Below, piece by piece: positions 25,801 to 34,531 of a DNA stretch of 37,701 nt (its first letter is position 1; every line of letters starts with the position of its first letter). The stretch lies in the NCBI GenBank assembly GCA_019418235.1, contig DYCH01000010.1, positions 1 through 37,701 on the forward strand. The letters are read 5' to 3'. The DNA is from Sutterella sp. GTDB taxonomy: Bacteria; Pseudomonadota; Gammaproteobacteria; Burkholderiales; Burkholderiaceae_F. Both the position numbers and the translations under genes were made by a program. The notes beneath the pieces were generated by a model. The model was not told the DNA's origin. It saw only the letters and a program-made list of their open reading frames with translations, and did no database searches.

Positions 25801-26333
25801 TGAAGCGTCGGGGGCCGAGTGTGTTAGCCGCAGGTGTTGCGTCCAATATTAAGTCAACCTTTAATAAAGAAGGGCGATTGATGGGGAGCTTTTGGCTCGA
25901 TGACGGAACAAAGACGATTTCTGTCAATTGCTTTGGGGACGATTGGAAGATTTTCCGCAATTACGTGAAAACGGATGAGTTGGTGTACGTGAAGGGTCAG
26001 GTGAGAGATGATAAGTTCTCGCCCTCTGGCGTCTCGATTACGGCACGCTTGATCACGGCACCAGCGAATTTAAATGCCAAGTCGCATGTGACAGTAGCTA
26101 TTGACGTTGAAGATATGAACTTTGACTTTGAGGTCTTAAAGACGTTCTTAGGAGAGTTTGCTGCAACGTCATCCGATTGCGCTTGTCGGGTGGCCATTCG
26201 CGTGAAGAAGGGTGATCAGATGGGATCCTTCTTGTTACCGCACGAAATGGACGTTGAGGTGAACCAAGCGTTTATGGATGCTGCTCGGGAAATTGAAGGA
26301 ATTTCTGTGAGTTTGGTGGAAAAGAAGAAGTAA
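22866..26333 (+). CDS. dnaE: DNA polymerase III alpha subunit
   Basis: The 1155-residue replicative polymerase subunit. An N-terminal PHP domain (FVHLRMHSEFSVTDS, 5-19) is followed by the polymerase core: GPGRGSGAGSLVAYSL (359-374) and MPDFDIDF with Asp401 and Asp403 at the same numbers as the E. coli catalytic aspartates. NLGMHAGGV, ALYRPGPM, YQEQVM and FNKSHACAYAYVAYQTAYLK are further class signatures. A helix-hairpin-helix region, a beta-binding stretch and a C-terminal OB fold (about 980-1060) follow. Length is as expected. The ATG at 22866 gives the standard N-terminus although no strong Shine-Dalgarno is visible. Confidence 0.97.
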   Translation: MQPQFVHLRMHSEFSVTDSTVRLDSAIKAVKEQGVGALGLTDFNNIFGGLIFYTHARKAGLKPILGCDLVIENEADRDKPFRLAVLCQNKTGYLTLCELLSRAWLKNQYMGRGETKLQWLLESNEGLIITSGGPEGQLATLLLSEKQDEAYALAKQMKAAWGDRFYLELQRAGRPHDEATVRHFVTIAEKFDIPVIATHPVQFLKPEDFNAHEIRVCIARGEVLADKNRTKDYTKEQYLKSPEEMIDLFSDIPAAIANTVEVAKRCNLENVLSKPQLPLFPTPDGMSLDDYIDQLSHEGLEARLAFLYPDEAERDKERPRYLERLHFELDIIKRMGFPGYFLIVQDFINWSKQNGVAVGPGRGSGAGSLVAYSLRITDMDPLKYDLLFERFLNPERVSMPDFDIDFCQYNRQRTINYVKERYGDDAVSQIATFGTMGAKGVVRDVGRVLGMGYGLCDQVSRLIPAIPGKNVSLADAVETVPDLKELIERDESVKMLVNQALPLEGLVRNLGMHAGGVLIAPGKLTDFCPLYSADENPDNVISQFDKKDVENVGLVKFDFLGLTTLTILEFAMRFIRMLDPKNTLKLEEIPIDDKPTYELFQKGNTAAVFQFESDGMRTLLKNARPDRLEDLIALNALYRPGPMDLIPEYIACKHGEKEVHYPDPRLEPVLSETYGIMVYQEQVMRVAQIIGGYSLGGADLLRRAMGKKQVDEMKRQRVIFVKGAVERGMEEDKAGDLFDLMEKFAGYGFNKSHACAYAYVAYQTAYLKCHYPAPFYAANMCLVMDSGEKLKHLIEDCFANNISVLSPDINKSEWEFVPTAFDEIRYGLGGIKGVPKDTAEAIVKERKANGPFKDLYDFVKRVDRSFFSKRTLHSFICAGVFDSIEPNRAKLAANVDNALALGESESSNEGQSSLFGDVIEDVLPDYIEAQPWSPFKVLKGERDVMGCVFRGHFYGAFEEEASKEKPTPLVNLRPQQRDVKRRGPSVLAAGVASNIKSTFNKEGRLMGSFWLDDGTKTISVNCFGDDWKIFRNYVKTDELVYVKGQVRDDKFSPSGVSITARLITAPANLNAKSHVTVAIDVEDMNFDFEVLKTFLGEFAATSSDCACRVAIRVKKGDQMGSFLLPHEMDVEVNQAFMDAAREIEGISVSLVEKKK

Positions 26334-26348
26334 GAGGTAGTTTAAGTG

Positions 26349-27806
26349 GTGAGTCAATTTAAACAAGGTATTCAGATTGCTAATCGCTATAAATGGAATG
26401 CGGTTTTTACGATTTTGTCAGCAGCCATTTTCCAAATGGTTCTGTTTGGACGAATGAATGCAATTGATTCATTGTTATTGATTGGGGTATTTGGGTATTT
26501 TTCTTCCCAAAAGATAGACTCTCGTTGGGTATATGGATTTTCGGCATTCTTTGCTATTTTTCTGCCAGTGACTTTAGTGACCAAGGGGGGCTTACTGACA
26601 CCAGTTATTTTGGATGTCTTGGTTTCGACCAACACAACTGAGACCTTGGACTTCATCTCAGTATTACCTATTCGTTTTGTTTTCATTTCTATTGCAGTTT
26701 TGGTGATTTTGACATTTGTTTTTTGGAAATCTTTTAAGACAAATGCGTCATTAAATAGGATGAAAAAGTGGATTTGTTTAGTAGTTTTAGTGTTGGGATT
26801 AGGGCTTAATCATTGGAATTCATTTGTTGAAATAAAAACGGAATATAAGCTTCTATCTGCCAATACTTTCCCTGAACCCGATTGGGAAATTTTAGGTAAA
26901 ACGGATAAGCAATATGACACTTATGTTTTGGTCATTGGTGAGTCAATGCGATCTGATTTTATGTCACTGCATGGCTATAAACATCCAACAACTCCGTTTT
27001 TAGATAGCATTCCAAAAATTTACTTTAAGAATTATGTAGCCTCAGGGGTCAATACGGCTCTTGCTGTACCGCCTTCTATAGCTAAAAAGGGTGATGATGG
27101 AAAATTTGAGGTTCAAAACAATATTATTTCTTTGGCAAAAAAGGCAGGTTTGAAAACATTTTGGATATCTTGTCAGGGATTTACTGGTAATGGAATTATC
27201 AGTCAAGTTGCAAATTTTGCAGATGAAAAGTTCTTTACTAAAAAGGATGATTTTGACTTATTACCGATGATCGAGCGTGCAGTGAAAGAACCTGGACGCA
27301 AATTAATTGTCATCCATCTGTATGGTAGTCATGAAAATGCATGCAACCGAGTTAAAAACTGGGGCTTAACGATTGAAACTGGAGCGGGTAAGACAATTGA
27401 CTGCTATGCATCGTCGGTTCATAAGACTGATAATTTCTTGAAAACTGTTTATAGCTACTTGTCTAATCAAACGTTTTCAATGATTTATTTTTCAGACCAT
27501 GGTATGAATTTTATCGGTAAGGCACCAAAGTATGAAGTATTACGAGATGAAGACGTTCAAACGTCTTACAGGGTACCTTTTGTACTGACATCGTCAGATA
27601 TGAAAACAATTCAATCAGTAAATGCCTTAAGATCTGCTAATAATTTTTTTGACTACTATCCATCATGGTTAGGAATAAAAACCAATTTAACACCACTGTC
27701 AAATCATTTTTTGACTGAAAAACCAGATGATGTTCAAGTACTGGGTTATAAGGAAGTGCTGAATTTCAAAATGTTAAAACCAGGGCTCTCCTCGGACGCT
27801 CATTAA
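26349..27806 (+). CDS. Phosphoethanolamine-transferase-like membrane enzyme (sulfatase fold)
   Basis: About 485 residues: an N-terminal membrane part with four to five hydrophobic segments, and a periplasmic alkaline-phosphatase-superfamily domain from about 190. The EptA/CptA/OpgE pattern is visible: IGESMRSDFMSLHGYKHPTTPFL with Glu199, the probable nucleophile Thr237 in ASGVNTALAVPPS, HLYGSHENACNR, and YFSDHGMNF. Such enzymes move phosphoethanolamine from phosphatidylethanolamine to lipid A, core sugars or glucans; the acceptor is not readable. Start is GTG 26346 or GTG 26349; AAGAGG at 26333-26338 supports either. Codon use is AT-richer than dnaE, which it follows by about 15 bases. Confidence 0.82.
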   Translation: MSQFKQGIQIANRYKWNAVFTILSAAIFQMVLFGRMNAIDSLLLIGVFGYFSSQKIDSRWVYGFSAFFAIFLPVTLVTKGGLLTPVILDVLVSTNTTETLDFISVLPIRFVFISIAVLVILTFVFWKSFKTNASLNRMKKWICLVVLVLGLGLNHWNSFVEIKTEYKLLSANTFPEPDWEILGKTDKQYDTYVLVIGESMRSDFMSLHGYKHPTTPFLDSIPKIYFKNYVASGVNTALAVPPSIAKKGDDGKFEVQNNIISLAKKAGLKTFWISCQGFTGNGIISQVANFADEKFFTKKDDFDLLPMIERAVKEPGRKLIVIHLYGSHENACNRVKNWGLTIETGAGKTIDCYASSVHKTDNFLKTVYSYLSNQTFSMIYFSDHGMNFIGKAPKYEVLRDEDVQTSYRVPFVLTSSDMKTIQSVNALRSANNFFDYYPSWLGIKTNLTPLSNHFLTEKPDDVQVLGYKEVLNFKMLKPGLSSDAH

Positions 27807-27881
27807 CGGTGATATTGTTGATGTTGAACAGGTGATGTTATGTTGAATTTGTTATAGTTTGACGGTTGAAAAGGTTATTGT

Positions 27882-28817
27882 ATGACATTCGGACTTCTTC
27901 ATTATGACTATGAGCATTATGCTGATTATGCGCCTAACGAAGTAAATATTGGGGATTACATTCAATCGTTAGCTGCAAAACAGTATTTGACTGTGATTGA
28001 TAAAACTTTTGATCGAGACAGTCTTGCTAAGATAGCTGATGACTACAAACTCATCGTCAATGGTTGGTATTACTTAGATGATAGTAGACATATTTTTAAT
28101 TCAAGCTGTCTTCCAGTAAGCGTTCATATTTCTAATGCGAAAGAACTGAGTGACGGTCCCTGTTTAAAATCTCTTAAGAACATTGAGCCAATTGGTTGTA
28201 GAGATTTATCAACATTAGAATTTCTTGAGTCACGAGGAATCAGAGCTTACTTTTCTTCATGTTTGACCACGACTTTGGATAAAGAATATAAATATGATGG
28301 GGAGCGGTCTGGAGTAATTTATAGTGATGTTGATTGGTTAGTTAAACCAGATCAAGATTATTTCCCATTAAAGCGTTGGTTCAAGAGACTTCGTGTTCGT
28401 AAAGAATTATTGAAGATTTTAGAACAATACCGTCAAGAGCCTACCGAGTGTGTGACTCATTTGTTTCCGCTAAGTCTTACTCATCAACAGCGATTTGATG
28501 AGGCAGAAAAGTTACTCAGACGTTATGCGAAGGCAAAACTCGTTATTACGTCCAGAATTCATGCTGCACTTCCCTGTATAGCTTTAGGAACACCAGTTAT
28601 TTTGGTGGTTAAAAACTATGATTCTTTAAGATATCAAGGACTTGATGTTTTCCTAAATCATGTGTGGATTAGGAATGGCGAGTTAGATATTAACGTAACG
28701 TTGGATGACAGGGGGATGGTTGTTAACAATAATAAACACATCCCCTTTGCTGAAAAACTTAAAATGCAGTGCGAGCAATGGGTCTATCAACAAGTTGGTA
28801 AAAAAGATGAAAATTAA
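27882..28817 (+). CDS. Polysaccharide pyruvyl transferase family protein
   Basis: A 311-residue cytoplasmic enzyme of the family that adds pyruvate ketals from PEP to sugars of surface polysaccharides. Visible features: NIGDYIQSLAAKQY (N-terminal nucleotide-fold segment, about 22-35), PIGCRDLSTLEFLESRGIRAYFSSCLTTTL, and the C-terminal LVITSRIHAALPCIALGTPVILV. It starts the downstream part of the envelope-glycan locus and precedes the ABC transporter pair. The gene is AT-rich. The acceptor sugar is unknown, and some family members have other roles. I see no homopolymer tract in this copy, unlike the second one at the end of the window. Confidence 0.8.
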   Translation: MTFGLLHYDYEHYADYAPNEVNIGDYIQSLAAKQYLTVIDKTFDRDSLAKIADDYKLIVNGWYYLDDSRHIFNSSCLPVSVHISNAKELSDGPCLKSLKNIEPIGCRDLSTLEFLESRGIRAYFSSCLTTTLDKEYKYDGERSGVIYSDVDWLVKPDQDYFPLKRWFKRLRVRKELLKILEQYRQEPTECVTHLFPLSLTHQQRFDEAEKLLRRYAKAKLVITSRIHAALPCIALGTPVILVVKNYDSLRYQGLDVFLNHVWIRNGELDINVTLDDRGMVVNNNKHIPFAEKLKMQCEQWVYQQVGKKDEN

Positions 28818-28871
28818 AAAGAGCCCCTTAGAGTCCATCTTGAAAAGGGATTGTGAACTGGGAGAAGTTGT

Positions 28872-30635
28872 ATGGGCTTAAAAAGTTTATTGGCAAAGTC
28901 AATGGACAAAAACGTCCTGCGATTTATTGGCTACATGAAAAAAGAAAAGTGGAAGATGGTTTTCGCGCTTCTCTTTATGGTGTTGTCCGGTGCAACATCA
29001 TCCATGTTGGCTTCGCTTTTGGGTAATTTAACTGATATCGGTTTTTACCAAAAAGAAAGTTGGGTCATTTATGCTGCTCCTTTAGGTTTAATTGGTGTAG
29101 CAATTTTGCACGGTGGAAGCATGTTCGGAAGTGGCTACTTGTTAGCCATTGTTAGCCAGAGAACATTGGCCACCATTCGCTCTGAGATGTTTGCCAAAAT
29201 CATGCGTTGGCCAGCATTTGGCTACATTCAAAATAGTTGTGGTCTTCTGTCAACGAGGTTTGTGATGGAAGCCAACGCGATGATGACCAATGCAGCTCGC
29301 TACGCTATCCGTCTTTTCCGAGACATTATTCAAGTGATGGCTTTGGTTTTAACCTTGATCTATCACAGTTGGCAATTGTCCTTGATTATTTTGGTATTAG
29401 GACCTGCGATTTATTGGGTTTTAAAGAAAATTGCACAATTGATGAAAGAAGTGATGGCAAGTAGTCAGCGCTCCATTGCTCACTTGATGGTGGAGGCCCA
29501 AGAAGGCTATCACGCCCAAAACTTAATTAAGCTCTACAACAACTACGATGGCGCCAATAAGAAGTTCAATCAATTAAATCGCATCATTAAAAAATTAGCA
29601 TTAAAGATGATCGCAATTGGATCTTTAGGCGACCCATTAACGCAAGTGGTGGCCATGATTGCCGTGGCGGGGGTGATGACCGTTGCGATGATTCAGGTGC
29701 AAGCGGGTTTGATGACGTTGGGTGGTTTCATTACCTTTTTGACGGCGCTTTTGCTGTTGGTTCCTCCTTTGAGAAACATCGCCAATATGAATACGACGTT
29801 AGTCATGATGTCGGTGGCAACGAATGGTATTTTTGAAATCATTGATGCGGTTGAAGAAAAGGACGATGGTGAGATTGTTCTTGAAAAGATTAAAGGCAAC
29901 ATTGAATTTAAAGACGTCTCTTTAACCTATCCGGGACGAGATGTTCCCGCAGTTCAACATTTCAATTTGAACGTTACGGCAGGCGAACATATCGCTTTGG
30001 TGGGTGCATCGGGTTCAGGGAAAACAACGCTGATTAATATGATCCCGCGATTCTGGCTTCCCACGGATGGTCAGATTACGGTGGACGGTCACGATTACAC
30101 GCAATTAAAACTGGATTCATTGCGACATGGTATTGCGATTGTTTCTCAAAATGTCTTTTTGTTTAACGATACGATTCGTTATAACTTAACTTACGGCTTG
30201 GGAGAGGTCTCAGAAGAACGTATTACACAAGCTCTTGAAATGGCAGCCTTGTCAGATTTTGTAGCTAGTTTGCCTGAAGGGTTAGAAACGGTTGTGGGTG
30301 AAGCAGGAAGTAAGTTGTCTGGAGGCCAAAAGCAACGCTTGAGCATTGCTAGAGCGTTGTTGAAGGATGCTCCCATTTTGATTTTGGACGAAGCAACCAG
30401 TGCCTTGGATAGTGAAAGTGAACATCATATCCAAGTAGCTATTGAAAAATTGATGGTGGGGCGTACCTGCTTTACAGTGGCGCACCGCTTGTCCACCATT
30501 AAAAACGCCGATCGAATTGTTGTCATGAATGCAGGTGTCATCAAAGAAATTGGCACACATACTGAATTGATGGCAAAGGATGGCGACTATGCCAACCTTG
30601 TGAAACTTCAAACTTTAGCCAAGATTGAGGAGTGA
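28872..30635 (+). CDS. MsbA-like ABC transporter, first of a tandem pair
   Basis: A 587-residue half-transporter: an ABC type-1 exporter membrane domain with six hydrophobic segments (about 25-315), followed by the nucleotide-binding domain. Motifs: Walker A GASGSGKTT (378-386), Q-loop VSQNVFLF, signature LSGGQKQR, Walker B ILILDEATSALD with its glutamate, and the H-loop TVAHRLST. All are intact. MsbA-type proteins flip lipid A-core or other lipid-linked glycans across the inner membrane. The ATG follows GGGAG at 28860-28864. The stop overlaps the start region of the second copy, so the two are translated together and may form a heterodimer. Confidence 0.88.
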   Translation: MGLKSLLAKSMDKNVLRFIGYMKKEKWKMVFALLFMVLSGATSSMLASLLGNLTDIGFYQKESWVIYAAPLGLIGVAILHGGSMFGSGYLLAIVSQRTLATIRSEMFAKIMRWPAFGYIQNSCGLLSTRFVMEANAMMTNAARYAIRLFRDIIQVMALVLTLIYHSWQLSLIILVLGPAIYWVLKKIAQLMKEVMASSQRSIAHLMVEAQEGYHAQNLIKLYNNYDGANKKFNQLNRIIKKLALKMIAIGSLGDPLTQVVAMIAVAGVMTVAMIQVQAGLMTLGGFITFLTALLLLVPPLRNIANMNTTLVMMSVATNGIFEIIDAVEEKDDGEIVLEKIKGNIEFKDVSLTYPGRDVPAVQHFNLNVTAGEHIALVGASGSGKTTLINMIPRFWLPTDGQITVDGHDYTQLKLDSLRHGIAIVSQNVFLFNDTIRYNLTYGLGEVSEERITQALEMAALSDFVASLPEGLETVVGEAGSKLSGGQKQRLSIARALLKDAPILILDEATSALDSESEHHIQVAIEKLMVGRTCFTVAHRLSTIKNADRIVVMNAGVIKEIGTHTELMAKDGDYANLVKLQTLAKIEE

Positions 30636-30637
30636 TG

Positions 30638-32383
30638 ATGAGTAAGAAGCCTTTAATCAGTCCTCAATTGGTGAGGCTCTTTAAGTATGTAACGCCTTAC
30701 GTATTCCTGCTGATTTTAGCGGGCATCTTCTTGGTGATCTCAGCCGGGGTTTCCTCTGTTATTGCTACGCTTTTGGGGAAATTAACGGACCTTGGTTTTT
30801 ACCAAAAAGAAGGTTGGGTAGTTTTGGCTGCTCCTGCCGCTTTGATCGGTGTTTCCTTGGTTTTTGGTTTGAGTAACTACCTAAGTAGTTATTTATTGGG
30901 GATTGCCACTCAAAAAGCATTGATTCAAATCCGAACAGAGATGTTCGACAAGTTGATTCGTTGGCCAGCCTATCAGTATCAAGCATATACCAGTGCTCAA
31001 ATTGGAACAAAGTTCATGAACGAAGCTAATTTTGCATTGGCAGGAGTGACAAGTTCTTGTGTGATGATTGTTAAAGACAGTCTCCAGATTATTGGCTTGA
31101 TCGGAGTTCTGATTTATCACAACTGGCAATTATCTTTGGTCATGGTTGTCATCGCTCCATTATTTGTTGCGATTTTAAAGTACATTTCCAAGCGCTCTAG
31201 ACGCGTTGTTTCGACCAATCAAAAAACCTTGGCGGAGTTGGTTGGTGAAGTGCAGGATGCATTCAATGCTCAATCACTCATTAAAACGAATGCAACCTAT
31301 GCATTGGAGCAAAGTAACTTTGATGCCGTCAATGACAAGCTTCATAAAGAGCAATTGCATCTGGTGCGATTGAAAGCCTCGGCAACGCCACTGACACAAG
31401 CGGTTTCGATGATTGGTGTTGCGATTGTAGTAGGCTTTGCACTTTTCCAAGCGCAACAAGGCATTATCACGATTGGCGAATTTATTACCTTCTTGTCCGC
31501 AATGCTTTTGATGAGAGCCCCTTTAAATCACCTCTCAGGTCTTAATGCCACGTTTGCGACAATGGACGCAGCAGCTGAAAGCATCTTCCAAATGATGGAT
31601 AAGGATGTTGAAGAAGAAACAGGAACAAAGATGATCGACAACTGTCAAGGCGCTGTGACCTTTGATCATGTGACGTTGCGTTATCCAGAAACGACAAATG
31701 ATGCAGTGTCAGATTTCTGTCTTGATGTGAAGCCTGGGCAACACATTGCCTTGGTGGGAGCGTCTGGTTCGGGTAAGACCTCAATTATCAATATGATTCC
31801 GAGATTTTGGGAACCAACTTCTGGGAAAATTTTGGTTGATGGTGTTGACTATACCAAGTACACAAGAGCTTCATTGCGTGAACAGATTGCCGTTGTGACA
31901 CAAAGCGTCTATTTGTTTGATGATACGATTCGAGCCAATTTAACCTATGGTTTAGAAAATGTATCAGAAGAGCAAATTCAAGAGGCTCTCGAAGCTGCTG
32001 CTTTAAAGGAAGTAATTGCCTCTTTACCTCAAGGGTTAGATACACCGGTCGGAGAAGGTGGAAATCAGCTTTCTGGCGGTCAAAAACAACGCATTTCAAT
32101 TGCACAAGCGATTTTAAAAAATGCCAAGATTTTGATTTTGGATGAAGCAACAAGTGCGCTTGATAGTGAAAGTGAAAATCACATCAAGATTGCTTTGGAA
32201 AAGCTTTGTGAGGGCAAGACAACATTTACAGTGGCGCACCGACTGTCAACGATTGAGTCTGCCGATAAGATTGTTGTGATGGAAGACGGATATGTTTTGG
32301 AAACCGGAACTCATAAGGAGCTGTTAGAGATTGGTGGAAAGTATGCACAATTAGTGAGTCTCCAAACTCTTAGCGAGAACTAA
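30638..32383 (+). CDS. MsbA-like ABC transporter, second of a tandem pair
   Basis: About 581 residues with the same plan as the previous gene: six membrane segments, then Walker A GASGSGKTS, Q-loop VTQSVYLFDDT, signature LSGGQKQR, Walker B ILILDEATSALD and H-loop TVAHRLST. The N-terminal halves share GxLTDxGFYQKExWV and the surrounding region, clear evidence of an old tandem duplication. Starts at GTG 30632, ATG 30635 or ATG 30638 are in frame; GAGGAG (30627-30632) best serves 30638. Both copies keep complete ATPase motifs, so neither is an obvious degenerate partner. Function is probably export of a lipid-linked glycan or lipid A. Confidence 0.87.
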   Translation: MSKKPLISPQLVRLFKYVTPYVFLLILAGIFLVISAGVSSVIATLLGKLTDLGFYQKEGWVVLAAPAALIGVSLVFGLSNYLSSYLLGIATQKALIQIRTEMFDKLIRWPAYQYQAYTSAQIGTKFMNEANFALAGVTSSCVMIVKDSLQIIGLIGVLIYHNWQLSLVMVVIAPLFVAILKYISKRSRRVVSTNQKTLAELVGEVQDAFNAQSLIKTNATYALEQSNFDAVNDKLHKEQLHLVRLKASATPLTQAVSMIGVAIVVGFALFQAQQGIITIGEFITFLSAMLLMRAPLNHLSGLNATFATMDAAAESIFQMMDKDVEEETGTKMIDNCQGAVTFDHVTLRYPETTNDAVSDFCLDVKPGQHIALVGASGSGKTSIINMIPRFWEPTSGKILVDGVDYTKYTRASLREQIAVVTQSVYLFDDTIRANLTYGLENVSEEQIQEALEAAALKEVIASLPQGLDTPVGEGGNQLSGGQKQRISIAQAILKNAKILILDEATSALDSESENHIKIALEKLCEGKTTFTVAHRLSTIESADKIVVMEDGYVLETGTHKELLEIGGKYAQLVSLQTLSEN

Positions 32384-32403
32384 TTTCAAATTGCGCTAGT
32401 TTT

Positions 32404-32442
32404 CTTCTTAGCCTGAGTTTTTATGACAAACTCAGGCTAAGA
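32404..32442. terminator. Perfect 16-bp hairpin between convergent genes
   Basis: TTCTTAGCCTGAGTTT (32404-32419) pairs without mismatch with AAACTCAGGCTAAGAA (32427-32442) around a 7-base loop. It lies between the second ABC gene and the convergent GT25 gene. No long T-run follows on either strand, so termination may be partial or may rely on other factors. Confidence 0.55.
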
Positions 32443-32462
32443 AATGGTCAAGTCATACAGTG

Positions 32463-33239
32463 TTATTGGTTTTCCCAAATCTGGTGGATTTTTCTAAGTT
32501 GATGGCGTCGTATAGAAATTCGAATTTTTTGAAGAAGCCTTAGCGGATGGAAAGCGATTAGAGAGGAATGTTTACTGGCAGACTTCTCTCGTACTCGGCC
32601 TGTGATTACAGTTGTAACATCTGCGCGTCTAATAGCACAAACCTTTGTTCTCCAGCATGGAACCTCTTTGGCGAAATCTGAAAACATTCCAAATAAAAAA
32701 TTATCCACAGGTTCTGAAATCGTTTGGGATAGCTCTAGTGCTCGTTGGGCAGCATTTCGAGAAATTGCGTACGCAGATGTACCCATAGGGGAAGAGCATT
32801 CTGTTCTAATAAGAGAGTTGTTATCCTGCAGTTTTATTTCATCTTGATAAAACAATTTATTCACTGTATATGAAAGATGGATTAATTCACAGTTACTAGG
32901 AATCCAATCTAACGAATTCAGATACTCTTTTGAAGCTTTTGCAAATTCACAATTATCTTCAAGAATAATCGCCCAATCATCATTTGAATTAACGAGTTTT
33001 TGCCAACAAATTTGGTGACTTTTAAAGCACGCAATTTCACCTTTGGTCAAAACTCTAGGGTAATTGAGACTAGGAGTGTGAACACATGAGTACAACTCTT
33101 CAGGGGAAATCAGGTTAGCATCAACAGCCGATACTCGATCAAATGAAATTGATAAATGATTAAGCGATTCTGTAATGGATATCAATCGATCATTAGATCT
33201 ATCCAAGTTAATGAGAAATACTGTCATTGTTTTTGTCAT
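32463..33239 (-). CDS. Glycosyltransferase family 25 (LPS galactosyltransferase-like)
   Basis: A 258-residue cytoplasmic glycosyltransferase. The GT25 pattern is clear: VFLINLDRSNDRL (N-terminal), DRVSAVDA, LTKGEIACFKSHQICWQKLV, AIILEDNCEF (the LEDD/LEDN nucleotide-sugar motif), and SSPMGTSAYAISRNAAQRAL. GT25 enzymes such as Lgt proteins add galactose or a similar sugar to the LPS outer core. The second LEDD residue is Asn here. The start at 33239 overlaps the end of the upstream GT2 gene by 32 bases; ATG 33227 is an alternative. Overlap implies coupled translation, so a frameshift in the GT2 gene would also be polar on this gene. Confidence 0.8.
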   Translation of the reverse strand: MTKTMTVFLINLDRSNDRLISITESLNHLSISFDRVSAVDANLISPEELYSCVHTPSLNYPRVLTKGEIACFKSHQICWQKLVNSNDDWAIILEDNCEFAKASKEYLNSLDWIPSNCELIHLSYTVNKLFYQDEIKLQDNNSLIRTECSSPMGTSAYAISRNAAQRALELSQTISEPVDNFLFGMFSDFAKEVPCWRTKVCAIRRADVTTVITGRVREKSASKHSSLIAFHPLRLLQKIRISIRRHQLRKIHQIWENQ

Positions 33240-34362
33240 GTAAAAGGTTATGGAAAGAATTTTTTATCAACCGAGAAAATTTGTCAGCGATTCTTGTTTT
33301 GGATTTGTTATGTAATGACTCAAAAAAGTATGAGTGATTATCTAATTCAGGCAAAGGAACTGATGCAATGATGTTGGTTAACACCTCTGCTTGTTGCTTG
33401 GTCAAACGCTCTTTAACTGTCGATAATATTTCATCCTGAAAACCATAAGATAATAGATGTTGAGTTGCAGTTACTCGGTTTTTTGTAGGTAATGACCACC
33501 ACTTAGAGATTAAATCTCGAATTAGTCGAGATTTTAAATCATTGAGATAAATGAAATAGTCATCAGAAAATTGACCTTGAATTAAAAAACTATTCAACCA
33601 TTGAATAATTTGCAATTCTTTTGTAAGGGCGATAAATTTTTCAAGAGTAATTTGACCTGTGGTAACGCCTGAGTTTAATCGATAAGTGTACATAGGTTCA
33701 GTATTAACAAACTTAAAACTCGTGCAATGGCAGGCTATAAGAAAGGAGAGGAATGCGTCTTCTGCACAGACTAAGTGGGTATCGGGAATAAAAGTCAACA
33801 GTTTTTTAACGATATTTGTTTTATAGCATCTCATCACAAAATTCCAACTCATATCGGGTTGTCTGGAAAATTGCTTTCGAAGTATGTCAAGAGATGTCTG
33901 CATTTCATGCCCCCCCCGTATTTGAAGCCATTTTCCCATATTTCGTCTGTCGCGAGAAGAACCACCTACTAGTTCATGACTGAATCGCACAATGTCAACA
34001 TTTTCGTTCTCCATAACATCTATGAGCGTAGCAGCTACGTTTGGAGTAGAAAGATAATCATCGCCATCAAGAAATGTACAGATATAAGAGGAAGCTTCTA
34101 AAATTCCAGTTTTCCGAGCAGCTAAAAGACCTCGATTTTCTTTATGGTGAAACACTTTAAAACGATTATCCTGACTAGCATATTTATCACAAAGATCACT
34201 AGAACCATCAGTGCTACCATCGTTGACAATAATGAATTCTGCAGATAACTCTGTTTGAGTTTTCAAACTTTTTAAACAGCGTTCAAGGTAAGGAAGAGAG
34301 TTATAAACAGCAACGATGATGGAAATTTTGGGAGTTGAGGACTGAGTAGGTGATAAAAGCAT
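33208..34362 (-). CDS. GT2-family glycosyltransferase with a poly-G tract
   Basis: A 384-residue glycosyltransferase with a GT-A N-terminal domain: ISIIVAVYNSLPYLERCL (13-30), VNDGSTDGS (46-54), and the metal-binding DGDD (99-102), with AEDAFL further on. The C-terminal ~150 residues are not recognised. Codons 149-151 (Arg-Gly-Gly) lie on a run of eight G on the coding strand (plus-strand C 33910-33917), out of character for this AT-rich gene. The present length keeps the frame open to the normal end, so the gene is ON; seven or nine G would truncate the protein. It is divergent from the GT4 gene. Confidence 0.82.
   Translation of the reverse strand: MLLSPTQSSTPKISIIVAVYNSLPYLERCLKSLKTQTELSAEFIIVNDGSTDGSSDLCDKYASQDNRFKVFHHKENRGLLAARKTGILEASSYICTFLDGDDYLSTPNVAATLIDVMENENVDIVRFSHELVGGSSRDRRNMGKWLQIRGGHEMQTSLDILRKQFSRQPDMSWNFVMRCYKTNIVKKLLTFIPDTHLVCAEDAFLSFLIACHCTSFKFVNTEPMYTYRLNSGVTTGQITLEKFIALTKELQIIQWLNSFLIQGQFSDDYFIYLNDLKSRLIRDLISKWWSLPTKNRVTATQHLLSYGFQDEILSTVKERLTKQQAEVLTNIIASVPLPELDNHSYFFESLHNKSKTRIADKFSRLIKNSFHNLLHDKNNDSISH
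33910..33917 (-). repeat. G8 homopolymer in the GT2 gene
   Basis: Eight consecutive C on the plus strand (G on the coding strand), inside codons 149-151. Slippage by one base would shift the frame; the downstream GT25 gene overlaps the end of this gene. Confidence 0.85.
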
Positions 34363-34531
34363 TTTAGTTCTCGATAATTAATGGTTAAGTGAGCTTAATC
34401 GAATCGGTTAAAAAGAATTTTATAAACCAGTTGACATTATTAAGCCTACAACCAGAGCGTTATAATGAAAAATATTATCAGTTTTTTATCTGATTTATCG
34501 ATTTAAACAACAATATTGAGTCGAGAAACGC

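Noticed and set aside
34431..34466. TTGACA and TATAAT before the GT4 gene as a promoter
   Set aside because: The hexamers are each perfect but 24 bp apart, too far for a standard sigma-70 promoter.
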